From Muribaculaceae bacterium (GTDB lineage Bacteria; Bacteroidota; Bacteroidia; Bacteroidales; Muribaculaceae): DNA of 64,000 nucleotides. The notes beneath the pieces were generated by a model that was given only the letters and a program-made list of their open reading frames with translations, made no database searches and had not been told where the DNA came from. Position 1 is the stretch's first letter, and each line of letters begins with the position of its first letter. Positions 1 through 7,800 of the stretch are shown here, piece by piece. The stretch is taken from the NCBI GenBank assembly GCA_022510405.1, contig JAFLTP010000013.1, positions 1 through 64,000 of the forward strand, read 5' to 3'. A program made the translations under genes and the position numbers.

Positions 1-6
1 TTCGGT

Positions 7-54
7 CTCAGTCGGGGTGACAAGATTCGAACTTGCGACCACACGCCCCCCAGA
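7..54. repeat. Left attachment site core (48-bp direct repeat)
   Basis: These 48 bases are identical to 42336-42383. On the minus strand they are the anticodon-loop-to-3'-end part of tRNA-Pro(GGG). At this end only the tRNA fragment is present, as expected of the junction left by integration into the gene's 3' half. Only six bases of host sequence lie to the left. Confidence 0.93.
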
Positions 55-113
55 GTTGTGAAATCACATTGCAACCTTTTGATTATCTTTGTTTTATAAA
101 TTCTCTATTTTAA

Positions 114-136
114 TGGAACACAAATGGAACACAAAT
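114..136. repeat. Arm-type integrase site candidates, left end
   Basis: Two tandem copies of TGGAACACAAA with an 11-base period. The same 11-mer occurs three more times plus one degenerate copy at 42156-42200, inside the other end. Short repeats near both ends of an integrated phage are the usual arrangement of integrase arm-type sites. A shared TTGCAACCTT (69-78) also appears inverted at 42256-42265. Confidence 0.7.
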
Positions 137-139
137 CCG

Positions 140-514
140 TCATTTGGATTTGAGTTCTTCGATACGTTCCTTGAGCTCTTTTATTCGCTCATCCTTTTCA
201 TCGATCAGCTTCTCAAGCATTGAGTTTTCTTTTTTCAATGAATGATAATCCCCGAGGGAGATATCGCTATTGTTTGCAGCGATAGAATGGTCAACGGCTT
301 CTACGATTGTGGGAGTCGTTTCATTTTCATCAAAGAAATATGAAATTGGCTTATTATAAATTTTTGCAAGTTTTTCAATGAATCCGGTTTTTATATCCTT
401 AGTTTGTGTAAGCATGTTATTCAAACCTTGAGGGCTCATCCCTAGTTTTTTTGCTACTTCTGCTTGAGATACATCTAGGGCTTCTATAAAGGGTAGAAGA
501 GTTTTGCCATCCAT
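140..514 (-). CDS. XRE-family repressor (probable lysogeny repressor)
   Basis: The 124-residue protein has a Cro/CI-type helix-turn-helix at about residues 12-36 (SQAEVAKKLGMSPQGLNNML). The C-terminal third (about 90-124) is rich in Lys and Glu in a heptad-like pattern and probably forms a coiled-coil dimerisation segment. It is the only leftward gene at this end and faces the rightward early operon, the standard position of a phage repressor. A weak leftward -7 box (TATGTTTT, complement of 545-552) lies about 30 bases before its start. It has no LexA-like peptidase domain, so induction would need another trigger, such as the antirepressor at 40367. Calling it the lysogeny repressor is inference from position. 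Confidence 0.8.
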   Translation of the reverse strand: MDGKTLLPFIEALDVSQAEVAKKLGMSPQGLNNMLTQTKDIKTGFIEKLAKIYNKPISYFFDENETTPTIVEAVDHSIAANNSDISLGDYHSLKKENSMLEKLIDEKDERIKELKERIEELKSK

Positions 515-584
515 GATATCTTATATTAAATGTTAATTTGTCTTAAAACATACACTAAATAATGTATTATTACATTAAAACATT

Positions 585-635
585 TATCTTTGCGTTACTA
601 AGTTACTAAATAAGTTACTTAGTTAGTTACTAAAT
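585..635 (+). promoter_or_regulatory. Early promoter with repeated operator sites
   Basis: TATCTTTG at 585-592 is a perfect Bacteroidales -7 box. Directly after it GTTACT recurs at 594, 602, 614 and 626. The 16 bases at 594-609 (GTTACTAAGTTACTAA) recur inverted at 38642-38657, also just after a -7-like box. The sites overlap the expected transcription start, so a bound protein would block the early operon. The XRE repressor is the likely ligand. Confidence 0.72.
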
Positions 636-646
636 ACACAAAAAAT

Positions 647-844
647 ATGATTGAAAACACTACGCAACGCCCGATGAGAAGAGTAATCGATGAGCTTGAG
701 GTAGGACAAGTTTGTTGTTTCCCTATTTCTAAAATGTTGGTAATCCGTTCCTGTTGCTCCGAATTGAGCCTCATGCAAGGCAAAAAGTACACTACTTCCA
801 CTAACAGAGAAAACCAAACCATAACAGTTACAAGGATCTCATGA
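647..844 (+). CDS. Small early phage protein
   Basis: This 65-residue protein is the first gene of the rightward early operon. Its body (VIDELEVGQVCCFPISKM, then basic residues and a C-terminal ITVTRIS) resembles a kind of small protein I have seen in other Bacteroides phages and mobile elements, but I cannot give a function. It has three Cys, one pair adjacent, without a zinc-knuckle spacing. It overlaps the next gene by four bases (ATGA), implying coupled translation. Its position just after the operator region suggests the first product made on induction. Confidence 0.65.
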   Translation: MIENTTQRPMRRVIDELEVGQVCCFPISKMLVIRSCCSELSLMQGKKYTTSTNRENQTITVTRIS

Positions 845-996
845 AGACTTTAAAGAAATGGAGAAAAATCCTGCTTTATCGAAGAATAATGAAGGTTCTT
901 CTGAAAAATGACAATTATCAGAGTAGAGACCCATTCTTTTTGAAAGAATGGGCAAAAAAATATGTCTATTATTATTTTAATGATGTTTGGCAATAA
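841..996 (+). CDS. Small basic early protein
   Basis: A 51-residue frame starts in an ATGA overlap with the preceding gene and ends in TAA at 994-996. The product is strongly basic at the N-terminus (MKTLKKWRKILLYRRIMK) and aromatic at the C-terminus (YVYYYFNDVW). I do not recognise it. The four-base overlap in a densely packed operon is the main reason to believe it. Confidence 0.5.
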   Translation: MKTLKKWRKILLYRRIMKVLLKNDNYQSRDPFFLKEWAKKYVYYYFNDVWQ

Positions 997-1234
997 TTAC
1001 TGCAGGACTTGTGCAAATGCACATAACGCTATCAATGGGAGGTATTGCCGATTGATAAAAGACTATGTGGAATATAAGCCTAATCCACCATGCAACAATA
1101 ACTATTTAAAGGAAGATGAAAATAATAAATACCCAACCGGTGGTCAATCCGGAAGGATGGTACACCGCAACAGAGGCAATGAAACTGTTAGGCATGGGAA
1201 GGACTTCTTTCTATGCCAAGGTAAGGGAAGGTAA
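980..1234 (+). CDS. Cys-rich small early protein
   Basis: The product is about 84 residues from the ATG at 980; an in-frame ATG at 962 is possible but overlaps more of the upstream gene. The N-terminal half has a Cys set, CRTC, then YC about 16 residues on, then PPC, which could bind a metal. The last 119 bases overlap the next gene in another frame and encode a low-complexity tail, so the functional part is probably the Cys-rich head. Function unknown. Confidence 0.45.
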   Translation: MMFGNNYCRTCANAHNAINGRYCRLIKDYVEYKPNPPCNNNYLKEDENNKYPTGGQSGRMVHRNRGNETVRHGKDFFLCQGKGR

Positions 1235-1319
1235 GATTAAAAGAAGAATGAGGAAGACCGATTACAAGTTCTGGTATAAAGGGAAGGATCTTCTCTCTTT
1301 CTGGAATTCATTTCTATAA
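1116..1319 (+). CDS. Excisionase/MerR-like DNA-binding protein
   Basis: The 67-residue protein contains WYTATEAMKLLGMGRTSFYA followed by KVREGKIKRRMRKTDYKFWY, the winged helix-turn-helix pattern (HTH_17 type) of phage excisionases and small regulators. The pattern is: helix, tight turn, recognition helix, then a basic beta wing. A role as the excisionase partner of the integrase at 40868 is possible; a role as an early transcription regulator is equally open. It lies inside the early operon and overlaps the previous frame by 119 bases. Confidence 0.65.
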   Translation: MKIINTQPVVNPEGWYTATEAMKLLGMGRTSFYAKVREGKIKRRMRKTDYKFWYKGKDLLSFWNSFL

Positions 1320-1330
1320 AATTAAAATCT

Positions 1331-1831
1331 ATGGCAACGAGACTTCAAAGGTATGAGGAAAAGGTAAAGGAGCTTGAGGCTCGAGGTGCCGAGCTTCTAC
1401 GTTCAGGAAGATATGTACAGGCTATCAATCTTCGAAAGGACATTGATAAAATAAAGGCAATGATTGAGGAGATCAGACCTTACTATGAACCTAAACCTCT
1501 TTCCGAGGTGGTAAGCAAGAAGGAACTTGATGAAATGGGTATTATCCCGTTGATGATAGAATGCCATTTGATAGCGGACTTCCTTACCGAGGTAAGTTAT
1601 ATGGTAGTGGATATCTGCAAAGCACATGGATGGGAGAAACTGTCATTCACTGAAGACCTGGATGTGGTTCTCAAAAATGCAGACAAGTTCGCGTCATTTC
1701 TTACAGGTGTTTCTCCGGAATTGTGTGAACTGCTTACTCGCAACGAGACTTTCAATAAGTCGCTTCATAAGAAATTCCTTAACCATATCGACAATCGATT
1801 AAAACAATTCAGAAAGGAGAAATCAATATGA
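1331..1831 (+). CDS. Early phage protein, unknown function
   Basis: A 166-residue protein of mixed charge. Residues about 1-50 are rich in Lys, Glu and Arg and look like a long helical hairpin or coiled coil. The rest is helical with no motif I can name. It ends in an ATGA overlap with a small membrane-protein gene. Codon use and spacing match its neighbours, so it is almost certainly expressed; the function is unknown. Confidence 0.7.
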   Translation: MATRLQRYEEKVKELEARGAELLRSGRYVQAINLRKDIDKIKAMIEEIRPYYEPKPLSEVVSKKELDEMGIIPLMIECHLIADFLTEVSYMVVDICKAHGWEKLSFTEDLDVVLKNADKFASFLTGVSPELCELLTRNETFNKSLHKKFLNHIDNRLKQFRKEKSI

Positions 1832-1989
1832 ATTATGAAGAATTATTTTTCAAGTATAGGGTATGGGAGACATGGATTGCCTTAGGTATTGCCGGTATCT
1901 GTTTAGTGATTTTCATCTTGTCTTTGATTCCTATCATCTATAAGATCCATAAAAATGCAAAGAAGAATCAAAAGGAGAAAAAATTATAG
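1828..1989 (+). CDS. Small single-pass membrane protein
   Basis: A 53-residue frame starts in an ATGA overlap with the gene before it. Residues about 17-40 (WIALGIAGICLVIFILSLIP) form one clear transmembrane segment, followed by a Lys-rich cytoplasmic-type tail. An early membrane protein of this size could act in superinfection exclusion or host takeover. It is unlikely to be the holin, because a better candidate lies in the late region. Confidence 0.55.
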   Translation: MNYEELFFKYRVWETWIALGIAGICLVIFILSLIPIIYKIHKNAKKNQKEKKL

Positions 1990-1993
1990 GATT

Positions 1994-2149
1994 ATGATTG
2001 TGGAAAGAACATACCATAAATGCGATTTGGAACATGGGGAATGCAATCTCTGTGGAGAAGTGTCAGACGAAATAATTCCGGAAGAAGGTATTTGTGTAGA
2101 CTGTTATGAGAGTGAACTATTTTATAAAGAAACAATGAAAGGAATCTGA
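1994..2149 (+). CDS. Small zinc-ribbon-like protein
   Basis: The 51-residue product (start chosen at ATG 1994, just after the preceding stop) carries CNLC and CVDC about 19 residues apart, a four-Cys zinc-ribbon layout, plus an acidic stretch between them. Function unknown. It is the first of two zinc-ribbon-like genes in this early operon. Confidence 0.55.
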   Translation: MIVERTYHKCDLEHGECNLCGEVSDEIIPEEGICVDCYESELFYKETMKGI

Positions 2150-2151
2150 TT

Positions 2152-2439
2152 ATGACAACAGTAAATATAGTAAGGACTGATGATATGTCAGTAGCTGTTC
2201 TTGAGGATAAAGAGGCATTAAAAGAATTAGTAGAATTCCTTAAAGAAGACATTGAAAAATTCCTCTGGGATTCTATCAATGGTTATAATCATCAATTAAA
2301 GCGAGAGGATAGTATACTCCGCCCAAAAGGGGAAAAAGTTGCCTTTAAATGTACAATTGAATTTGGTGACGCAGATGAGATTTCTTTTGAGGAAGATGAA
2401 GATGATCCGGAAGAAGAATCATTTGAATTGCCTATTTAA
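2152..2439 (+). CDS. Acidic early phage protein
   Basis: A 95-residue protein two bases downstream of the previous stop. The C-terminus is very acidic (EEDEDDPEEESFELPI), the N-terminal half helical. I recognise no domain. Small acidic early proteins sometimes mimic DNA or inhibit host enzymes; that is a general possibility and nothing here proves it. Confidence 0.6.
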   Translation: MTTVNIVRTDDMSVAVLEDKEALKELVEFLKEDIEKFLWDSINGYNHQLKREDSILRPKGEKVAFKCTIEFGDADEISFEEDEDDPEEESFELPI

Positions 2440-2444
2440 ATCTT

Positions 2445-2675
2445 ATGGCTGAAACGATTTATAGTGAACCGGGAATAGAGGTATTGGACAATGATAAGAT
2501 CCTTCTTATTCGTTGTCCTAAATGCCACAGAGAAAATTGGGCTCTTGAAGTCATCAGCGGGCGCTGTGCCTGGTGCGGCTATAATGCCCATGAGGATAAA
2601 GAATTAAAGAACCGGATGTTTTTCCAAATAATGAAAAACAACCGAGATGTTTTAAACCGATTAAAAGATAGTTAA
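2445..2675 (+). CDS. Zinc-ribbon protein
   Basis: This 76-residue protein has CPKC and CAWCGYNA separated by about 15 residues, a classic treble-clef or zinc-ribbon arrangement with a Trp-rich core. The N-terminus looks like a short beta strand set and the C-terminus a basic helix. It is probably a nucleic-acid or protein adaptor. It sits five bases after its upstream neighbour and two before the next gene. Confidence 0.62.
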   Translation: MAETIYSEPGIEVLDNDKILLIRCPKCHRENWALEVISGRCAWCGYNAHEDKELKNRMFFQIMKNNRDVLNRLKDS

Positions 2676-2677
2676 AG

Positions 2678-3061
2678 ATGGAATTGACAGGTGATAATGT
2701 GAAGAATCTTTTTGAGGAATGTCTAAGAGAAAATAGTGATCAAGAAAAAATTGAAATAGATGGAATAGTCATTAAGGTCTTTTTCAATAAAGCTAAAATA
2801 ATGGAACACAAGGAAGAAATTAAGGATATGCTTCTTCAATTGCCTGATGACTTTATGAAATCAAAAGGTAGAGGAATGTCATTCTTGAATATGTGTGTCG
2901 ATAAAGAAGGAAGGCAATGGACCGATTTTCATCAGACTCAAGATATGTTATTCTGTCTTGGCAAGGCAATTGGAATGGCAGACTTCTGTATTGCTGATAA
3001 AGAAGTTTGGAAAGTTATGCCTGGAGGTATGCCATATATTTTTATAGATGACACGAAATGA
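2678..3061 (+). CDS. Early phage protein, unknown function
   Basis: A 127-residue protein with alternating helical and beta-like segments and a conserved-looking core (FMKSKGRGMSFLNMCVDKEG). I cannot assign a family. It starts two bases after the preceding stop and belongs to the early operon. Confidence 0.62.
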   Translation: MELTGDNVKNLFEECLRENSDQEKIEIDGIVIKVFFNKAKIMEHKEEIKDMLLQLPDDFMKSKGRGMSFLNMCVDKEGRQWTDFHQTQDMLFCLGKAIGMADFCIADKEVWKVMPGGMPYIFIDDTK

Positions 3062-3097
3062 GTTTATGGTAAAGAAAAAATAATAACCAGATTGACT

Positions 3098-3487
3098 ATG
3101 GAAGACTATGTAAGTTTTGAACAGGCGAAAGCCTTAAAGGAATTAGGATTTGATATTCCAACCAGATATTATTATTGGATTATGTTCCCGGAAGAATTAA
3201 AAGAAGGTATTGTGGTTGCTGATCACAATACAGAAGATTCTGAGAATCATTTTTCAGCACCATCTCTATATCAAGCAAAAAAATGGTTCATAGATAAGTT
3301 CTCTTTGGTAGTGTCTTCTTTGCCTTGCGTGACGGATCCAAATGTTGATGTATTGAAATGGAGGTATTATGTGGATAAATATAATCCTTACATCATTCAG
3401 GAAGGTAGCATCAAGGTGTATGATTATTTTGAAGAAGCCCTGTCTGCTGGCATCGACCGGGCATTGCAAATCTTAAAAGAAAAATAG
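3098..3487 (+). CDS. Early phage protein, unknown function
   Basis: The 129-residue protein starts at ATG 3098; an in-frame TTG two codons earlier is less likely. It begins MEDYVSFEQAKALKELGF, then has aromatic-rich strands (RYYYWIMF) and a helical C-terminus. Proteins starting in this way (a substrate-like helix followed by aromatic strands) are frequent in Bacteroidales phages and elements, but the function is not known to me. Confidence 0.62.
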   Translation: MEDYVSFEQAKALKELGFDIPTRYYYWIMFPEELKEGIVVADHNTEDSENHFSAPSLYQAKKWFIDKFSLVVSSLPCVTDPNVDVLKWRYYVDKYNPYIIQEGSIKVYDYFEEALSAGIDRALQILKEK

Positions 3488-3489
3488 CA

Positions 3490-3834
3490 ATGGATATTTG
3501 TTTAGAAGGGTTTAAGGAAAATTGCGGTCAAGGGTTAATGGGTGATTTAATTATCCATAAGAATAGACGAATGACAGAAAGTGAAACTCGAATGGCTGTC
3601 AATTACGGTATTGAGAAAGGGTATAGGAATGCCTCGGAAATTCCGGATGAGATTGTTGATAAAATTTGTGATCCAAATAACCATGAATTTGATAAGTATG
3701 ACGATACTCCCGATTTTATATCATTAACACGTCTTGAAAAGATCTTAAAGAATATTCTTTCCGAAAATTGGAGATATGGCCTTAGCAATGAACAGATAGA
3801 AGATTTAATCAACGAAATAAAAGAAGCATTTTAA
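3490..3834 (+). CDS. Early phage protein, unknown function
   Basis: A 114-residue, mainly helical protein two bases after the previous gene. The centre contains NASEIPDEIVDKICDPNNHE. No catalytic signature can be seen. Spacing and codon use fit the early operon. Confidence 0.6.
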   Translation: MDICLEGFKENCGQGLMGDLIIHKNRRMTESETRMAVNYGIEKGYRNASEIPDEIVDKICDPNNHEFDKYDDTPDFISLTRLEKILKNILSENWRYGLSNEQIEDLINEIKEAF

Positions 3835-3836
3835 TT

Positions 3837-4100
3837 ATGAAACTGATATTTGAAATAGATGAAAAAGACCTTAAGAAGGTTATGCATCAAATCGCAATGT
3901 ATGATGACTCAGTTGAAAATGACTGGGATAAAATAAAAGAAATTCCGGAAGTAAGTATTGATCTAAATGTACCAGGAATTGAAAATGATTTAGGATTAAG
4001 TCCTTTAGAATTGGAACAATCTAAATTCACTTATACTCTGATTGCTTTCTCTCAGGCTAAATCACAAATCAAAGAATCTGATGAAGAAGTGGATGGCTAA
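3837..4100 (+). CDS. Early phage protein, unknown function
   Basis: An 87-residue acidic protein with a C-terminal helix ending in SDEEVDG. It starts two bases after its upstream neighbour and overlaps the next gene by eight bases. No recognisable domain. Confidence 0.58.
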   Translation: MKLIFEIDEKDLKKVMHQIAMYDDSVENDWDKIKEIPEVSIDLNVPGIENDLGLSPLELEQSKFTYTLIAFSQAKSQIKESDEEVDG

Positions 4101-4233
4101 AATTAGATGTTTGTTTTTGGGACATAAATGGGAGTTTCAAGAATGTAAAGCCTTTAAACATTTGGGTGTGTTCAAAAGAACTTCAATATGCAAAAGATGT
4201 GGTGAAACCTTAGAAGAATATTTACACTTATGA
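4093..4233 (+). CDS. Zinc-knuckle-type small phage protein (DUF1660-like)
   Basis: From ATG 4093 the product is 46 residues: MAKIRCLFLGHKWEFQECKA, then a short linker and CKRCGETLEEYLHL. An N-terminal C-L-GHKW followed by a C-terminal CxxCG is the pattern of DUF1660-like small phage proteins, presumably binding one zinc ion. Function unknown. The start is chosen because it overlaps the upstream stop by only eight bases, whereas the longer frame from 4042 would overlap by 59. Confidence 0.55.
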   Translation: MAKIRCLFLGHKWEFQECKAFKHLGVFKRTSICKRCGETLEEYLHL

Positions 4234-4319
4234 TAGTTTTAATCTTAATCTTTATGCCTCTTTCTTTCTTCACAGGTTATTTTTTTGGATTGAATACACC
4301 AAGAAGAGACAGACGTTAA
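4230..4319 (+). CDS. Tiny hydrophobic peptide
   Basis: A 29-residue frame starts in an ATGA overlap with the gene before and encodes one membrane-like segment (VLILIFMPLSFFTGYFFG) followed by a basic tail (RRDRR). The coupling suggests it is translated, but it is very short. Confidence 0.4.
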   Translation: MIVLILIFMPLSFFTGYFFGLNTPRRDRR

Positions 4320-4321
4320 AA

Positions 4322-4423
4322 ATGGACGATAAGCTAATAACAATCCTTTGCTTGATCCTTAATTATCTTACCGGAATATTATGCGGTTATGGATTGGCTA
4401 AAGATAAATATAAGAAAGATTAA
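4322..4423 (+). CDS. Tiny hydrophobic peptide
   Basis: A 33-residue frame two bases after the previous stop encodes one transmembrane-like segment (ITILCLILNYLTGILCGYGL) with a Lys-rich C-terminus. Two adjacent single-helix peptides may form a pair in the membrane; this is only a guess. Confidence 0.4.
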   Translation: MDDKLITILCLILNYLTGILCGYGLAKDKYKKD

Positions 4424-4426
4424 GTT

Positions 4427-4783
4427 ATGAAAATATACATATCATTGCCTATTTCAGGCGTTGAAGAAGAAGCCAGAAAAGAGGCTGAAAATGTTAAACA
4501 AGTCATTAAAAGTGCAGGACATGAACCTGTAAGTCCATTCGATATTGACGCCGGTGAGAATCCAAATTATTATGATCATTTGTGTGCTGATATCAGAGTT
4601 TTAATGGAATGCGATGCGATATATCATCATGATCATAGCGGCAAAAGATGGGCTGATTCATGCGGTTGTTGGATTGAACATGCGGTTGCTAATAATTTAA
4701 TAATGCACCGGGATCATAAAATTAAAATTCTTCATGGTCTGTATGATTTGGAAGACCTCTATGATTATCTGAAAGAATTATAA
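4427..4783 (+). CDS. DUF4406 / nucleoside deoxyribosyltransferase-like protein
   Basis: The 118-residue protein starts MKIYISLPISGVEEEARKEA, the signature of DUF4406, and continues with a Rossmann-like core (GHEPVSPFDI, then DIRVLMECDAIY). The fold is related to nucleoside 2-deoxyribosyltransferases, which move bases between deoxyribosides. Catalysis cannot be asserted here. It lies directly before the primase gene, which fits a role in nucleotide metabolism during phage replication. Confidence 0.75.
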   Translation: MKIYISLPISGVEEEARKEAENVKQVIKSAGHEPVSPFDIDAGENPNYYDHLCADIRVLMECDAIYHHDHSGKRWADSCGCWIEHAVANNLIMHRDHKIKILHGLYDLEDLYDYLKEL

Positions 4784-4811
4784 AAAGAAGGAAATAATAA
4801 AACAATAATCC

Positions 4812-7800
4812 ATGCCTCGCATAACCAGCCAATGCAAAGAAAATATAATCAATAATTCTGATATCGAAAAAGTTATCAGGGATTATGGTTACGTTTTAAA
4901 AAAACAAGGGAACAATCTTGTGACGTGTTGCCCTTTCCATGGTGAAAGGACTCCTTCCTTTAACATTAATCCGGAAAGAAACACTTATTACTGTTATGGA
5001 TGCAAGCGTCACGGAGATGCAGTGCAATTCGTGATGGAAAAGGAAGGCATATCTTTCCCTGAGGCATTGGTATTGTTGGCTAAACGGTATAATGTGGAGC
5101 TTCGTTATGAATCTTCAGAGGAGACTAAAGAACAGAGGGAGGAATCCAAAAGGAGGGAGGAGCTGCGTAATGTAGTCAATTACCTACAACAATTCTTTAT
5201 CCAGTCATTGGATAAATATAAGGATGCGCAGGAATATGCTTTCGGGAGATGGGGAGAAAAATTCTGCAAGGAATATGGTATCGGCTATGCCCCTCGCAAA
5301 AGTGCAGAATTATTTGAATTCATGCGTAAGCATGGCATAGACGAGCAAGATCTATTAGAGCTGGGCTATATAAAGGAAAACGAAGGATCAAGATTTGCCT
5401 TTCTAAGGGAACGAATTACTTTCCCAATACGAGACAGATGGAAAAGGATAATCGGATTCACTGCCAGAGATATTGCAAAAGAACCAAGCCCGGCAAAATA
5501 TATGAATTCAAAAGATTCAATTATTTTCCATAAAAAAGATATTGTGTTTGGTCTTAGCGAGGCCATTAAGAGTGCAAAGCTCAAGAACAGATTTATCTTG
5601 GTAGAAGGAGGACCCGATGTACTTAAACTCCACAGCCTTGAAATTTATGAAGCTGTCGCAGCCTTAGGGACAGCATGGAACAAAGAGAAATTTGATCAGC
5701 TCGCGAAGGTTGCTAATACTATTTGTTTTATTCCCGACACTGATGTAGTCAAGCCTGAATCAAATGATGAATTTCCTCCGGGTTTTAAATCGGTGATGGA
5801 AGCTGGAAAACTTGCTCTCGATTTAGGTTTTGATGTATATGTGAAAGAAATACCTTCAGAAGATGGCAAAAAACAAGATGCGGATTCTTATATAGATTCT
5901 ATGGCTAAATTCAGGGAATTGGAAGAAGAGCATTTTATATTATGGTATGCAAGAAAACTATTTAAGGATAAAAAACTATCTCCTTCAGAAGAAAAGTCAA
6001 GAGTAAAATTAATTTCAGATCTTGTTGCATCTTCCGATGATTCCTATTATAAGAACCGTGCCCAACTTGGTCTTCCGGAAATTTTTGGAAGAAAAAAATC
6101 TTGGAAGGACAGTATTGAAGAAGCCTCCATTAGAAGAAGAGCCGCAGCCCAAGAAGCCGATTCTAAAAATTATACTGAAGAAGAGAAAATGCGCCGGATG
6201 GCAGGCATTATCATCAAAAATGGACAATTTTATTCAGTTGGAAAGAAAGATGAAATGGATAGGATTTCAAATTTCACCATGAAGCCGATATTTCATATAA
6301 AATCCAATGACAACGCAACACGTATATATCGCATCACCAATTCCTTCGGTGATGAAGATGCCATCGAACTGACTCAGGAAGAAATGGTGTCGCTCCCTAA
6401 ATTCAAGAAACGCATCGAGAACCTTGGTCGCTTTATATGGCTCGGCAAAGCTGAGCAGCTTGACCAAATGAAGGAATATCTTTACTCGATCACAAAGACT
6501 TGTGAGCAGATAAACCAGATGGGTTATAACCAGGAACACGATTTCTATGCTTTTGGCAACGGAATCTTCACCGGGGATCGATTCGTGCCGGTTGATGACT
6601 TGGGATTGGTGAGCATTGAAGGAAAGAACTATTACCTTCCGGCATTCTCCGACATGCACAGAAACAATAAACAATTCTTCTCTTTCGAGCTTGATTTCAT
6701 CCATAAGCCGGAAACATCCATAACTCTTCATGACTATGTTTCAAAACTTGTGCAGGTTTTCGGTGACAACGCTAAAATAGGTTTCGCGTATCTTATAGCC
6801 TCCGTTTTCCGGGATATCGTTTATGCTGTCAAAGACTGCTTCCCGATTCTTAATTTATTTGGTCCTCCAAACTCCGGAAAGACGGCATTGGGTACCGCTC
6901 TCATGGCTCTCTTCCATCCTGTCAACGAACCATCAAAGCTGGCTAATACCACAATTCCCTCTATGAATATGATGCTGTCAAGAGTCTCTAATGCTGTCGA
7001 GATACTTGACGAATATAAGAATGAGCTGGATCTCCGGAAGATGGAAATCCTTAAAGGTGTATGGGGCGGTAAAGGTCAGACCAAAATGAATATCGAGATT
7101 AAGAAGATTGAAGATACAGCCCTTACCGCTGCCTTAATCCTTTGTGGCCAGGAAATGCCAACAAAAGATCCGGCCCTGTTTACACGTGTGGTATATCTTC
7201 CTTTTTCACGCACCGAATTCTCTCTCGATGAAAAAAGAAATTTTAAAGAGCTAAAGGAAATGACACATAAAAGAAATTCACACCTTCTGATTGAACTGCT
7301 TAAACTACGGGAACAGTTCAAGGAACATTTCAACGAAGTATATGGAGCGACTCTTTCGGAAGTTATGGCCAGACTTGACGGTTATACCATGAAGGATAGG
7401 ATCCTTGATAATTGGATTGTTCCTTTGGCTGCTTTTCGTACTGTTGAAACGCTTATCGATGTGCCGGTATCATATAAGGATCTTTTCGATATCACCATCA
7501 AAAGAATGAAGGCACAGAATGAAATGGTGAGAAAGAAATCCGAACTCGCAGATTTCTGGAAACTATTCTCCAGCTTATATATGAACGGCCGTATCATAGA
7601 TAAGGCTCATTTCCGTATCAAGGCCGAAAAGAGTTTCAAGCCGGCCAAAGGTAAGCAGGTTAATTTCGATTATCCAAGGATGATTCTTTATATAAATTTC
7701 GCATCGGTGGAACAGGTAATCGCTTCAAGATCCGGATTAGGTGGAACAGCATCAAGAATCGATATGCCTACTCTCCAACCATACCTTGAAATGAGCAATC

